DNA of 64,000 nt from Gordonia jinhuaensis (lineage in GTDB: Bacteria > Actinomycetota > Actinomycetes > Mycobacteriales > Mycobacteriaceae), in contig NZ_BMGC01000003.1 of the NCBI RefSeq assembly GCF_014639795.1, positions 62,001 through 126,000 on the forward strand, given 5' to 3'. A program made the position numbers and the translations under genes. Under the pieces are notes generated by a model. It did no database searches. It had not been told where the DNA came from and saw only the letters and a list, made by a program, of their open reading frames with translations. Every line of letters begins with the position of its first letter. Positions within the stretch are counted from its first letter, which is position 1. Shown one piece after another: positions 44,881 to 53,265 of the stretch.

Positions 44881-46512
44881 TCATCGGGCAGGGGTGTTGT
44901 CGGTCGCCGGGGTGTCACCGTGCGTAGGGGCACCCTCGTGCGCATCCCCGCCGGTCGGATTGTCATCGGGGCCGGCGTTCACCGGCTCCCCCGATTCCAC
45001 GATGTCGATGCCGCGATCGCCGGAATGGGTGACGTCGGTGGTCGCCTGCAGTGCGCCGAGGAAGCTCGCCGCCCACCGCGACACGGTGTGGGTCATCACC
45101 TGGCGGCGCATCGCGCGCATACGGCGCCGGCCGTCGTCGACGTCGTGGTGCACCGCCGCATCGATGGCATCTTTGACGCCCTCGATGTCATAGGGGTTGG
45201 CGATGTAGGCGCTGCGCAATTCGGCTGCCGCACCGGTGAATTCGCTCAGCACCAGGGCGCCGCGCAGATCGCTGTGGCAGGCCACGTACTCCTTGGCCAC
45301 GAGGTTCATCCCGTCGCGAAGCGGGGTCACCAGCATCACGTCGGCGGCGTAATAGTAGGAGATCAGCTCGTCACGCGGCACCGGGCGGTGTAGGTACTGC
45401 ACGATGGGATGTCCGACGGTGCCGTACATGCCGTTGATGTTGCCCACCAGCTGCTCGATGCCCGCACGCATCCGCTTGTAGGAATCGACCCGCTCGCGGC
45501 TGGGTGTGGCCAGCTGGATCATCGCGATCTCGTCGGGATCCAGTCGCTTCTCGGCCAGTAGCTCGCTCAGCGCCCGCAGTCGCACATCGATGCCCTTGGT
45601 GTAGTCGAGGCGGTCGACTCCGAGCAGGATGGTCTTGGGGTTGCCCAGCTCCTTGCGGATGTCGCCGGCGCGTTTGCGGGTGGTGCGCGATTTGGCCTTC
45701 GCATCCAGATCGGCGGAGTCGATGGAGATCGGGAAGGCGCCCACCCGCACGGTGCGGAAACCGACCTGCACCACACCGAATTTGCCGCGGACGCCCACGG
45801 TGCCCTTGCTGGAGCTGTAGCCGGCCAGCCGGCGAGCCAGGTACAGGAAGTTCTGTGCACCGCCGGGCAGATGGAATCCGATGAGGTCGGCGCCGAGGAG
45901 TCCCTCGACGATCTCACGCCGCCACGGCAACTGCATGAACAGCTCGACCGGGGGGAACGGAATGTGCAGGAAGAAGCCGATGCGCAGGTCGGGCCGTAGC
46001 ATGCGCAGCATCTTCGGCACCAACTGCAGCTGATAGTCCTGCACCCACACGATCGCGCCCTCCGACGCCGCCTCGGAGGCGGCCTCGGCGAAACGACGGT
46101 TCACCTCGACGTAGGAGTCCCACCACTCGCGGTGGTACTCCGGCTTGACGATCACATCGTGGTAGAGCGGCCACAGTGTGGCGTTGGAGAAGCCCTCGTA
46201 GTACTCGGCGATCTCCTGACTCGACAGCGGAACGGCGCGGATGATTACGCCGTCGATCTCGGGGTTCTCGGCGGAGTCGGCGGTACCCGACCAGCCCACC
46301 CACGCACCGGTGTTCTCACGCAGGATCGGCTCGAGTGCGGTCACCAGGCCGCCGGGGCTCTGCTTCCAGCGAACCGTGCCGTCGTCGAGCACCTCTTTGT
46401 CCACCGGGAGGCGATTGGCGACCACCACGAAGTCGGCGCGCGCGTGTTCGTCGGTGGATGCCGGGCTCTGCGTCCCGGACCGGTCTGGGGTGGAACTCTC
46501 GCCGGAGACCAC
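44881..46512 (-). CDS. otsA: Trehalose-6-phosphate synthase
   Basis: A 543-residue GT20 enzyme joining UDP/ADP-glucose and glucose-6-phosphate. Motifs include [40 protein letters not shown] and [13 protein letters not shown]- and C-terminal extensions are disordered. It begins with GTG, 3 bp after the stop of a 55-residue ORF; the ORF in turn overlaps thrE, so thrE, the ORF and otsA appear to form one translationally linked unit. Confidence 0.95.
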   Translation of the reverse strand: MVSGESSTPDRSGTQSPASTDEHARADFVVVANRLPVDKEVLDDGTVRWKQSPGGLVTALEPILRENTGAWVGWSGTADSAENPEIDGVIIRAVPLSSQEIAEYYEGFSNATLWPLYHDVIVKPEYHREWWDSYVEVNRRFAEAASEAASEGAIVWVQDYQLQLVPKMLRMLRPDLRIGFFLHIPFPPVELFMQLPWRREIVEGLLGADLIGFHLPGGAQNFLYLARRLAGYSSSKGTVGVRGKFGVVQVGFRTVRVGAFPISIDSADLDAKAKSRTTRKRAGDIRKELGNPKTILLGVDRLDYTKGIDVRLRALSELLAEKRLDPDEIAMIQLATPSRERVDSYKRMRAGIEQLVGNINGMYGTVGHPIVQYLHRPVPRDELISYYYAADVMLVTPLRDGMNLVAKEYVACHSDLRGALVLSEFTGAAAELRSAYIANPYDIEGVKDAIDAAVHHDVDDGRRRMRAMRRQVMTHTVSRWAASFLGALQATTDVTHSGDRGIDIVESGEPVNAGPDDNPTGGDAHEGAPTHGDTPATDNTPAR

Positions 46513-46515
46513 GGA

Positions 46516-46683
46516 TCAGGCGTCGCCGGGGGCGATACCCAGCATCGACAGCAGCACCCGGCACTCGTCGGCGTCGGTTGCATATGCTGCGACGACGCGT
46601 CGGGCGGAGTTGGCGGTCTCGTCTGCGACAGGGCCCAGATCCTCGTCAGGGATTTCGGTCTTGTCGCTCGTCTTCGCTGGCAT
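46516..46683 (-). CDS. Small conserved-position protein upstream of otsA (55 aa)
   Basis: A 55-residue ORF starting MPAKTSDKTEIPDEDLG and ending LLSMLGIAPGDA. GAGGA lies 5 nt upstream of the ATG. It overlaps the 3' end of thrE by 38 bp and ends 3 bp before the otsA GTG, so it is well placed for coupling. M. tuberculosis has a small protein of unknown function (Rv3489, from memory) at the same place before otsA. The sequence is acidic with an amphipathic second half (RVVAAYATDADECRVLLSML). Function unknown; it may regulate or bind OtsA, which is a guess. Confidence 0.72.
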   Translation of the reverse strand: MPAKTSDKTEIPDEDLGPVADETANSARRVVAAYATDADECRVLLSMLGIAPGDA

Positions 46684-48352
46684 GTGTCCTCACGTGGCTC
46701 GTGGTCCGTCGGGGTGGCGGACTCGGATCCGGCGAATCCGGTTCCGCAGGTGGGTGCCCCGAATTCGTCGTGTCTTGTCGTCCCGAGTCTACCCGTCGCG
46801 GGGGCTGGTTCCGGCGTGGTGTCGCAGGTCGGGTCGGCGATGTGGGACGCATGGCCATCGGCACCGTCGGCGCGGTGGGGTCGACGGTGGTGCGTCGTGG
46901 ACGTGACGGCACGACCTTGGCGGCCACGCGATGGCCGGCCACCTTGCGCAGCTCGCGCAACGAGCGCGCGGTGAAGATCACCGGCGGGCGGCCGGTGGCC
47001 AGCTTCGGTCGGCGCAGGGTGCGGGCGATGAGCTCGCCGAGGGTCACTCCGGCGGCCAGCGCGCCGGCGATCGCGATCGCCGATGCGATCTGGGTGAAAC
47101 CCTCCAGCGTCTGGTCGTTGAGCAGGCCGTAGAGGCCGCGGTAGATCGCGAGACCGGGGAGCAGCGGTGTGATGCCGGCAGCCGCGACCACCAGCGGTGG
47201 TGTGAGCGCCTGGCGCGCCAGCAGACCACCGACGAGGCCGACGATGCTCGCCGCGACACCGGCGGCGATGACCGCGCCGACCGACAGGTAATCCTGCAGC
47301 ACGACGATGATCGCCACGCCGATCGCACCGGCGAGGAAGGCGACCGGCAGCGCCCGGACCTCCGAATAGCAGGCGACCGCGAACGCGAGCGCCGCCACAC
47401 CGCCGGCCGCCACGCGTGCGGTGGAGTCGGCGGGTGCGAACGAGGTCGCCGAGGTGATGGCGGGCAGATGGATCCCCGCCGAACTGCACACCCGCAGGGC
47501 GATGCCGACACCGGCGATGATGCCGCTGGTCATCAGCAACAGCTCGAAGAAGCGGGCCACACCGGTCACGGGTGCGCCGGTGATCGCATCCTGCACCGAA
47601 CCGACCAGCGACTGGCCCGAGAGCAGCACCACCACGCCCGAGGCGATGACCAGCGACGGCGCGATGGACAGATGCAGATCCCGGGCCACGTTGTAGAGCA
47701 GTGCGGCCGGGATGACCGCGATCGCGCCGCCGACCACCTGTTGGTAGAACAGCGGCACGCCGCGCTTGTTCAGTCCGCGGTTCACCCGGTCGGTGACCAC
47801 CGTGGAGACGAAGGCGGTGATCGCGACCAGCCAGCTACCGCCGATCGAGATGCCGATCGCCGCGGCCATCACACCCCAGGCGATCGTCGCCAGCCAGCGC
47901 GGGTAGGGGTGCGGCGCCGCGACGATGAGGTCGACCACCGCGTGGGCCTCCGACGGGTCGATCGCGCGGTTGCGGATACGACGGATCAGCCGGTCGATCT
48001 GGGCGAGCCGGGTGAAATCCAGCGACCGGTAGGCGACGGTGCGCATGGTGGTGATCGGGGGTCGCGTCCCCCGGCGGGCCGACGCCGAGATCGTGCTGAA
48101 GGTGACGTCGACGTCGACGTCGGTGATGCCGTACATCGCGGCGACGAAGCGCACCTGTGTGGAGGTGTCGACCGCGCCGGTGCCCGAGTCCAGCTCGACC
48201 GAACCGACCTTGGTGGCCAGGTCGAGGACCTCGGTGACGGCCTGCTCGTCGGTGAGATCGATCGGTTTGCGCGGCGACAGCGCGGAGGCGTCGAACGTGA
48301 TCGTGTCGATCGTCGACTCACGACGGGTGGCGCGTTGCAACGGCGACAGCAT
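46646..48352 (-). CDS. thrE: Threonine/serine exporter, ThrE family
   Basis: A membrane protein of about 568 residues with the ThrE layout: N-terminal cytosolic DUF1212-type domain (residues 1-160; PIDLTDEQAVTEVLDLA onwards), about ten membrane helices, and a disordered Pro/Arg-rich tail of about 75 residues. ThrE of Corynebacterium exports threonine and serine. ATG 48352 is used; GTG 48373 is an alternative. A frame reaching 48676 is excluded because it would cross the tRNA-Thr gene in antisense. The tail end overlaps the small ORF before otsA. Confidence 0.85.
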   Translation of the reverse strand: MLSPLQRATRRESTIDTITFDASALSPRKPIDLTDEQAVTEVLDLATKVGSVELDSGTGAVDTSTQVRFVAAMYGITDVDVDVTFSTISASARRGTRPPITTMRTVAYRSLDFTRLAQIDRLIRRIRNRAIDPSEAHAVVDLIVAAPHPYPRWLATIAWGVMAAAIGISIGGSWLVAITAFVSTVVTDRVNRGLNKRGVPLFYQQVVGGAIAVIPAALLYNVARDLHLSIAPSLVIASGVVVLLSGQSLVGSVQDAITGAPVTGVARFFELLLMTSGIIAGVGIALRVCSSAGIHLPAITSATSFAPADSTARVAAGGVAALAFAVACYSEVRALPVAFLAGAIGVAIIVVLQDYLSVGAVIAAGVAASIVGLVGGLLARQALTPPLVVAAAGITPLLPGLAIYRGLYGLLNDQTLEGFTQIASAIAIAGALAAGVTLGELIARTLRRPKLATGRPPVIFTARSLRELRKVAGHRVAAKVVPSRPRRTTVDPTAPTVPMAMRPTSPTRPATPRRNQPPRRVDSGRQDTTNSGHPPAEPDSPDPSPPPRRTTSHVRTHASEDERQDRNP

Positions 48353-48396
48353 GCGCCCGATATACTCACGCACGCCGATCCGATCGGACAACACCT

Positions 48397-48468
48397 GCCT
48401 CCTTAGCTCAGTGGTAGAGCACTCGCCTTGTAAGCGAGCGGTCGTCAGTTCAATCCTGACAGGGGGCT
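48397..48468 (+). tRNA. tRNA-Thr (anticodon TGT)
   Basis: A full cloverleaf: acceptor GCCTCCT pairing with AGGGGGC, D-stem GCTC/GAGC, anticodon stem CTCGC/GCGAG with loop CTTGTAA (anticodon TGT, reading ACA/ACG), and T-arm GTCAG-TTCAATC-CTGAC. Discriminator T at 48468; CCA is not encoded. It is divergent from thrE. Confidence 0.95.
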
Positions 48469-48572
48469 CTGAAAACGACGAACCCGCTGCACTCGGCGTC
48501 GTGACGCCGGATGTGTTCGGCGGGTGTCGGCACCGTCTCAGGTCGCCGCAGGCAGCGCATACGATGACAGCC

Positions 48573-48989
48573 ATGTCTTCCATCGAGCTGCTCGGGCTGG
48601 AAACCACCGACGACCCCAACGGTATGCCGCGGTTCTCCGCGGCCGCAGTCGCGGCACCGGGTGCCCGGCTTTTCACCGCGACCCTGCTGCCGCAGGACTC
48701 CGACGGGGCGACCGTCGACCCCGGCGACGTGCAGGGGCAGACGCAGTTCTGTATCCGCGTGCTCGGTGCGTTGCTCGACTCCGAAGGCGGCTCGCTGGCC
48801 GATGTCCTGTCGGTGACGGTCTATGTCGCCGAGTCGATGCAGGTCGACCTCGGTGTCGCACTGTCGGCGCTCGCCGGCGAGTTCGGCGAACACCGTCCGG
48901 CGGTCACCGGTGTCGGAGTGCAGGTGCTCCGCGGTGACGAGCAGGTGGTCGAGCTCTCGGTGATCGCGGCACTGACGCCGCAGGGGTGA
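48573..48989 (+). CDS. RidA/YjgF family protein
   Basis: A 138-residue member of the RidA (reactive intermediate deaminase) superfamily, which hydrolyses enamine/imine intermediates such as 2-aminoacrylate. The core VAAPGARLFTATLLPQD and QTQFCIRVLGALLDSEGGSLADVLSVTVYV fit. The catalytic arginine usually found in the V-E-V-A-R-L segment is shifted or absent (VGVQVLRGDEQ), so it may belong to a non-deaminase subgroup. ATG 48573 is preferred because TACGAT (48560-48565) ends 7 nt before it; ATG 48564 is an alternative. Confidence 0.8.
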   Translation: MSSIELLGLETTDDPNGMPRFSAAAVAAPGARLFTATLLPQDSDGATVDPGDVQGQTQFCIRVLGALLDSEGGSLADVLSVTVYVAESMQVDLGVALSALAGEFGEHRPAVTGVGVQVLRGDEQVVELSVIAALTPQG

Positions 48990-49090
48990 GCTGACCGCAC
49001 CGGCAGCGGTGAGGTCGAACAACTCGGCGATGCGGACCCTTTCCGATACGGGCCGGGGTCAGGGGCGATGTCAGCCGAGGCTCCTATGAC

Positions 49091-49108
49091 TCCCAGCCGA
49101 CTCACAGC
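49091..49108. promoter_or_regulatory. PhoP-box-like direct repeat upstream of phoP
   Basis: TCCCAGC (49091-49097), four bases, TCACAGC (49102-49108). The spacing matches the M. tuberculosis PhoP motif, two TCACAGC heptamers separated by 4 bp; the first copy has one mismatch. It lies 45 bp before the phoP ATG, in a place suited to autoregulation. Confidence 0.7.
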
Positions 49109-49152
49109 GTTCATGCAGAATTGCATCAGTCGGCGGTGGGAGTGTGGCGATC

Positions 49153-49851
49153 ATGAGTGACATAGGTCCGCGGGTTCTGGTCGTCGACGACGAGCCCAGC
49201 ATTCTCGAGTTGTTGTCGGTGTCGTTGCGCTTCCAGGGGTTCGTGGTCGAGACGGCCGAAAACGGCCCGGGCGCGCTCGACCGGGCGCGGACGTTCAAAC
49301 CCGATGCGCTGATCCTCGACGTGATGATGCCCGGCATGGACGGTTTCGGGCTGTTGCGCCGGCTGCGCGCCGACGGCATCACCGCCCCGGCGTTGTTCCT
49401 CACCGCCCGGGATGCGGTGGAGGACAAGGTCAACGGGCTGACCATCGGCGGCGATGACTACGTGACCAAACCGTTCAGCCTCGAAGAGGTGGTCGCGCGT
49501 CTGCGGGTCATCCTGCGGCGCAGCGGATATCTGGAGGGTGAACCGGCCAGTTCCCGAATCACGTTCTCCGACATCGAACTCGACGACGACACCCATGAGG
49601 TGTGGAAGGACGGCAAGCCGGTGTCGCTGTCGCCGACCGAGTTCACGCTGCTGCGCTACTTCATGATCAATGCGGGCACGGTGCTGTCGAAACCCAAGAT
49701 CCTCGACCACGTCTGGAATTACGACTTCGGCGGTGAGGTCAACGTGGTCGAATCGTATGTGTCCTATCTGCGTCGCAAGGTCGACACCGGCGACAAGCGG
49801 CTGATCCACACCCTGCGCGGTGTGGGGTATGTGATGCGCGAACCCCGGTGA
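49153..49851 (+). CDS. phoP: Response regulator PhoP (OmpR family)
   Basis: A 232-residue response regulator. Receiver domain residues 1-120 with phosphoacceptor Asp56 (LILDVMMPGMDG) and Lys in YVTKPFSLEEV; winged-helix output domain with LSPTEFTLLRYF and NVVESYVSYLRRK. The wording of nearly every block matches PhoP of M. tuberculosis as I remember it. PhoP there controls complex lipid synthesis, ESX-1 secretion and pH response. ATG 49153 is used; it overlaps phoR by four bases (GTGA). Confidence 0.93.
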   Translation: MSDIGPRVLVVDDEPSILELLSVSLRFQGFVVETAENGPGALDRARTFKPDALILDVMMPGMDGFGLLRRLRADGITAPALFLTARDAVEDKVNGLTIGGDDYVTKPFSLEEVVARLRVILRRSGYLEGEPASSRITFSDIELDDDTHEVWKDGKPVSLSPTEFTLLRYFMINAGTVLSKPKILDHVWNYDFGGEVNVVESYVSYLRRKVDTGDKRLIHTLRGVGYVMREPR

Positions 49852-51296
49852 CATCGCACTCCGAACGCCCCCCGCGTCGCGGGATACCGCTGCGTGTGTC
49901 GCTGGTCGGGCTGGTGCTGGTCCTGGTGGCGCTGGGATTGGCGGCGTCGGGCTTCGCGGTGACCACCGCGATGCGCAACCAGCTGATCGAACGCACCGAC
50001 AACTCACTGCGTGAAGCCGCCGGCAGCTGGGCGCGGCCACGCAGCCAGCCGCCGCCGATGGAAACCCAGAACCCCTCGGGTGATCTCGGCCGGCGCCCGC
50101 CCTCGCCGTATTACGTGGAACAGATCCGCGCCAACGACGTCGTGGTGCTGGTCAACGTGCCACCCGAGGGCGCCCCCGACGTCTCCGACCCCTCGCAGTT
50201 CTCCTCCGAACCGGTGACCGTGGGTTCCGGCGACGGGTCGAGCACCCGCTGGCGGGTGATCAAGTCGTCCTCGGAGGTGGGTGATGCCATCGTCGGCATA
50301 CCGCTGACCGACGTCGACGACACCGTGACCCGCCTGGTGTGGCTGCAGCTGGGCATCGGGGTGGCCGTACTGCTGGCGACCGGAGCGCTGGGATATGCGT
50401 TGGTACGCACCAGTCTTCGGCCGTTGCGACGCGTCGAGGCCACCGCGCAGGCGATCGCCGAGGGTGATCTCAACCAGCGTGTCCCGCAGATGCCCGCCAA
50501 CACCGAGGTGGGCCGGGTCGCCGACTCGATGAACACGATGCTGCACCAGATCGAGGGTGCCTTTGCCGCGACCGCCGCCTCGGAGAATCAGGCCCGCGCC
50601 TCCGAGGAGAACATGCGCCGGTTCATCGCCGACGCCAGTCACGAACTCCGGACGCCGCTCACCTCGATCAAGGGATTCTCCGAGCTCTACCGGCAGGGTG
50701 CGCTGCCCGACGCGACCGAGGCGATGGCGCGTATCGAGAAGGAGGCCGGCCGGATGGGGCTGCTGGTGGAGGACCTGCTGGTGCTCGCGCGGCTCGACGC
50801 ACGCCGCCCGCTCGAGCACGAGTACGTGGACCTGCTCATGGTGGCCTCCGACGCCGTGCATTCGGCACGGGCCATCGCGCCCGAGCGCGAAATCACGATG
50901 ACGATGATCGACGGCCCCGGCATCCCCGCGGTGATCGGCGACGCGAGCCGGCTCGCACAGGTCATGACCAATCTGGTGACCAACGCGCTGCGGCACACCC
51001 CGCCGGAGGCCTCGGTGACCGTGAGCGTGGGCACCGAGGGGGATGACGCGCTGTTCGTGGTCGCCGACACCGGCCCGGGGATCGCGCCGGAGGACAAGGT
51101 CCGGCTCTTCGAGCGCTTCTACCGCGCCGACACCTCCCGCTATCGCGACTCGTCGACCGGCTCCGAGGGCGGCAGCGGACTGGGTCTGTCGATCGTCGCG
51201 GCGCTGGTGGCCGCGCACGGCGGCCGGGTGGGTGTGGAGAGCGAACTCGGGCACGGTGCGCGATTCTGGGTGCGGATACCTCGGGTGCGCGACTGA
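49848..51296 (+). CDS. phoR: Sensor histidine kinase PhoR
   Basis: A 482-residue membrane kinase: first transmembrane helix about residues 17-40, an extracytoplasmic sensor domain (about 41-162, Pro-rich start), second helix about 163-186, HAMP, HisKA with His265 (ADASHELRTPLTS) and HATPase_c with NLVTNALRHTP, ADTGPGI and GSGLGLSIV. Translation is coupled to phoP. The HIT gene after it is also next to phoPR in M. tuberculosis (Rv0759c), although there on the other strand. Signal sensed is unknown. Confidence 0.93.
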   Translation: MTSHSERPPRRGIPLRVSLVGLVLVLVALGLAASGFAVTTAMRNQLIERTDNSLREAAGSWARPRSQPPPMETQNPSGDLGRRPPSPYYVEQIRANDVVVLVNVPPEGAPDVSDPSQFSSEPVTVGSGDGSSTRWRVIKSSSEVGDAIVGIPLTDVDDTVTRLVWLQLGIGVAVLLATGALGYALVRTSLRPLRRVEATAQAIAEGDLNQRVPQMPANTEVGRVADSMNTMLHQIEGAFAATAASENQARASEENMRRFIADASHELRTPLTSIKGFSELYRQGALPDATEAMARIEKEAGRMGLLVEDLLVLARLDARRPLEHEYVDLLMVASDAVHSARAIAPEREITMTMIDGPGIPAVIGDASRLAQVMTNLVTNALRHTPPEASVTVSVGTEGDDALFVVADTGPGIAPEDKVRLFERFYRADTSRYRDSSTGSEGGSGLGLSIVAALVAAHGGRVGVESELGHGARFWVRIPRVRD

Positions 51297-51365
51297 TCCG
51301 CCCCCACTCGCGGTCGGCGCGAACCGTCGCGGCCGCGGTCCGGCCCGGGGGATAGCATCGGCCCC

Positions 51366-51791
51366 ATGGCATCGGTGTTCAGCATGATCATCAACGGCGA
51401 CCTCCCCGGACGCTTCGTCTGGCGTGACGACGAGGTGGTCGCATTCCTCACCATCAATCCGGTGACCCCCGGGCATGTGTTGGTGGTGCCACGTGCGGAG
51501 GTCGATCACTGGGAACAGCTCGATCCCGACCTGTTCGCCCATCTGAGCCGGGTGGCCCAGATCGTCGGGCAGGCCTCGGCGACGGCGTTCGACGCACCGC
51601 GGATGGGTTTGCTCATCGCCGGCCTCGAGGTACCCCACGTGCACCTGCACGTGTTCCCGGCGCACACGCTGGAATCCTTCGACCTCACCAAGGCCGAGCA
51701 GAACCCGGATCCGGCCGCCCTCGACGATGCCGCCGAACGCATCCGCGCGGCGCTGGCCGACCTCGGATATGCCGACAGGGCCACTGCCTGA
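51366..51791 (+). CDS. HIT family hydrolase
   Basis: A 141-residue histidine-triad protein with the active-site motif HVHLHVFP near residues 97-104, predicted to hydrolyse adenosine phosphoramidate or nucleotide conjugates. TAGCAT (51353-51358) ends 7 nt before the ATG, so it has its own leaderless promoter although it follows phoR by 69 bp. Confidence 0.9.
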   Translation: MASVFSMIINGDLPGRFVWRDDEVVAFLTINPVTPGHVLVVPRAEVDHWEQLDPDLFAHLSRVAQIVGQASATAFDAPRMGLLIAGLEVPHVHLHVFPAHTLESFDLTKAEQNPDPAALDDAAERIRAALADLGYADRATA

Positions 51792-51861
51792 CTGGGGCGC
51801 TGCCTGACAGGCCGCGCCTGAGGGCGTTTTCGCACCTGCTGTCGAACCGATCAGGCGACTC

Positions 51862-51919
51862 GGTTACATCGGCGTAACCCGAGGTCAGCGGTAAGAAAGT
51901 CTCACAGCAATCTGACAGT
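51862..51919 (+). promoter_or_regulatory. Candidate PhoP-regulated promoter region before the glycosyltransferase pair
   Basis: TCACAGC (51902-51908), four bases (AATC), TGACAGT (51913-51919) gives a PhoP-box-like direct repeat with two mismatches in the second half. An inverted repeat GGTTAC-ATCGGC-GTAACC (51862-51879) lies just upstream. Both are in the 172-bp gap between the HIT gene and the GT2 gene. Confidence 0.55.
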
Positions 51920-51963
51920 TCGAGCGCAGAGCGCAGACAGCTGGGCAACCGAACATCGGTGCC

Positions 51964-53265
51964 ATGACAGCTGAGACCATCAACCGCTGGGCCGCGACGG
52001 GTGAGCCTGATCCAGTGGATCAGATGACAGTGGTGGCCGACCGCACTCCCGCCCACCCGCAGATCGACGTCATCGTGCCGGTCTACAACGAGGAGAAGGA
52101 TCTGCGCAGCTGTGTGATGCGCCTGGCCGCCCACCTGCGCGACCAGACGCCCTACAGCGCACGGATCACCGTCGCCGACAACGCGTCGGCCGATCACACC
52201 CTCGCCGAGGCCGTGCAGCTGGCCGAGGAGATGCCCGAGATGGTCCGGGTGGTCCACCTCGACGCGAAAGGCCGCGGACGTGCACTCAATGCCACCTGGC
52301 GATCCAGTGACGCCGACGTGGTCGCCTATGTCGACGTGGATCTGTCGACCGACCTGAACGCGTTGATGCCGCTGGTCGCGCCGCTGCTGTCGGGACACTC
52401 CGACGTGGCGATCGGCTCGCGGCTGGCCCGCTCGTCGCGGGTGGTGCGAGGAGCAAAGCGGGAGTTCATCTCTCGCAGCTACAACCTTATCCTGCGCACC
52501 GCGATGGGAGCCAGGTTCTCCGATGCCCAGTGCGGGTTCAAGGCCATGCGCACCGACGTCGCACGGCAGGTGCTGCCACTGGTCCGCGACACCGGCTGGT
52601 TCTTCGACACCGAGATGCTGGTGCTCGCCGAGCGCATCGGCCTGCGGATCGCCGAGGTACCCGTCGACTGGATCGACGACCCGAATTCGAAGGTCGACAT
52701 CGTCTCCACGGCCACCGAGGACCTCAAGGGTTGCTGGCGCGTGGCGCGCGCGCTGGCCAACGGGGATCTGCCGGTCGCTCAGTTGCGCGACTCGATCGGC
52801 CGACCCGAGCTGACCGACCCGCAGGTCAAAGGCGTGCCGAGGGGTATGGTCGGTCAGCTCGCCCGGTTCTGCGTGATCGGCGTGATCTCGACCATCGCCT
52901 ATGCGGTGCTCTACCTGCTGCTGCATCCGTCGATGGGGTCGCAGGCGGCCAACTTCACCGCACTGCTCATCACCGCGGTCTTCAACACCGCGGCCAACCG
53001 CAGCTTCACCTTCCGGGTGCACGGCCGCAAGGGCGCGATGAGTCATCATCTGCAGGGCATCGGGGTGTTCCTGTTCGGATGGGCGCTGACCGCGGGTTCG
53101 CTTGCGGCACTGCACGCTTGGTTCCCCGAGGCCGGGAAGCATGTGGAGCTGGCGGTGCTCATCATCGCGAACCTGGTGGCCACGTTGACGCGGTTCGTCG
53201 CGCTGCGCTGGGTGTTCCGTACACATCTGGGATCCGACGATCCCACGAACGGGGTGACGGTATGA
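51964..53265 (+). CDS. GT2 glycosyltransferase fused to a GtrA-like membrane domain
   Basis: A 433-residue two-domain protein. Residues 35-270 are a DPM1/GtrB-like GT-A enzyme (DVIVPVYNEEKDL, DADVVAYVDVDLST, SDAQCGFKAMR), expected to put a sugar on polyprenyl phosphate. Residues 300-425 are a GtrA-like four-helix membrane domain (FCVIGVISTIAYAVLY, ANRSFTFRVHGR), thought to help flip the lipid-linked sugar. The gene overlaps the next glycosyltransferase by four bases. Together they form a complete donor-synthesis and transfer unit for glycosylating an envelope component. Confidence 0.9.
   Translation: MTAETINRWAATGEPDPVDQMTVVADRTPAHPQIDVIVPVYNEEKDLRSCVMRLAAHLRDQTPYSARITVADNASADHTLAEAVQLAEEMPEMVRVVHLDAKGRGRALNATWRSSDADVVAYVDVDLSTDLNALMPLVAPLLSGHSDVAIGSRLARSSRVVRGAKREFISRSYNLILRTAMGARFSDAQCGFKAMRTDVARQVLPLVRDTGWFFDTEMLVLAERIGLRIAEVPVDWIDDPNSKVDIVSTATEDLKGCWRVARALANGDLPVAQLRDSIGRPELTDPQVKGVPRGMVGQLARFCVIGVISTIAYAVLYLLLHPSMGSQAANFTALLITAVFNTAANRSFTFRVHGRKGAMSHHLQGIGVFLFGWALTAGSLAALHAWFPEAGKHVELAVLIIANLVATLTRFVALRWVFRTHLGSDDPTNGVTV

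Noticed and set aside
48353-48676. N-terminal extension of thrE back to 48676
   Set aside because: It would translate the antisense of tRNA-Thr and has no conserved residues; the ThrE domain starts after the ATG at 48352.
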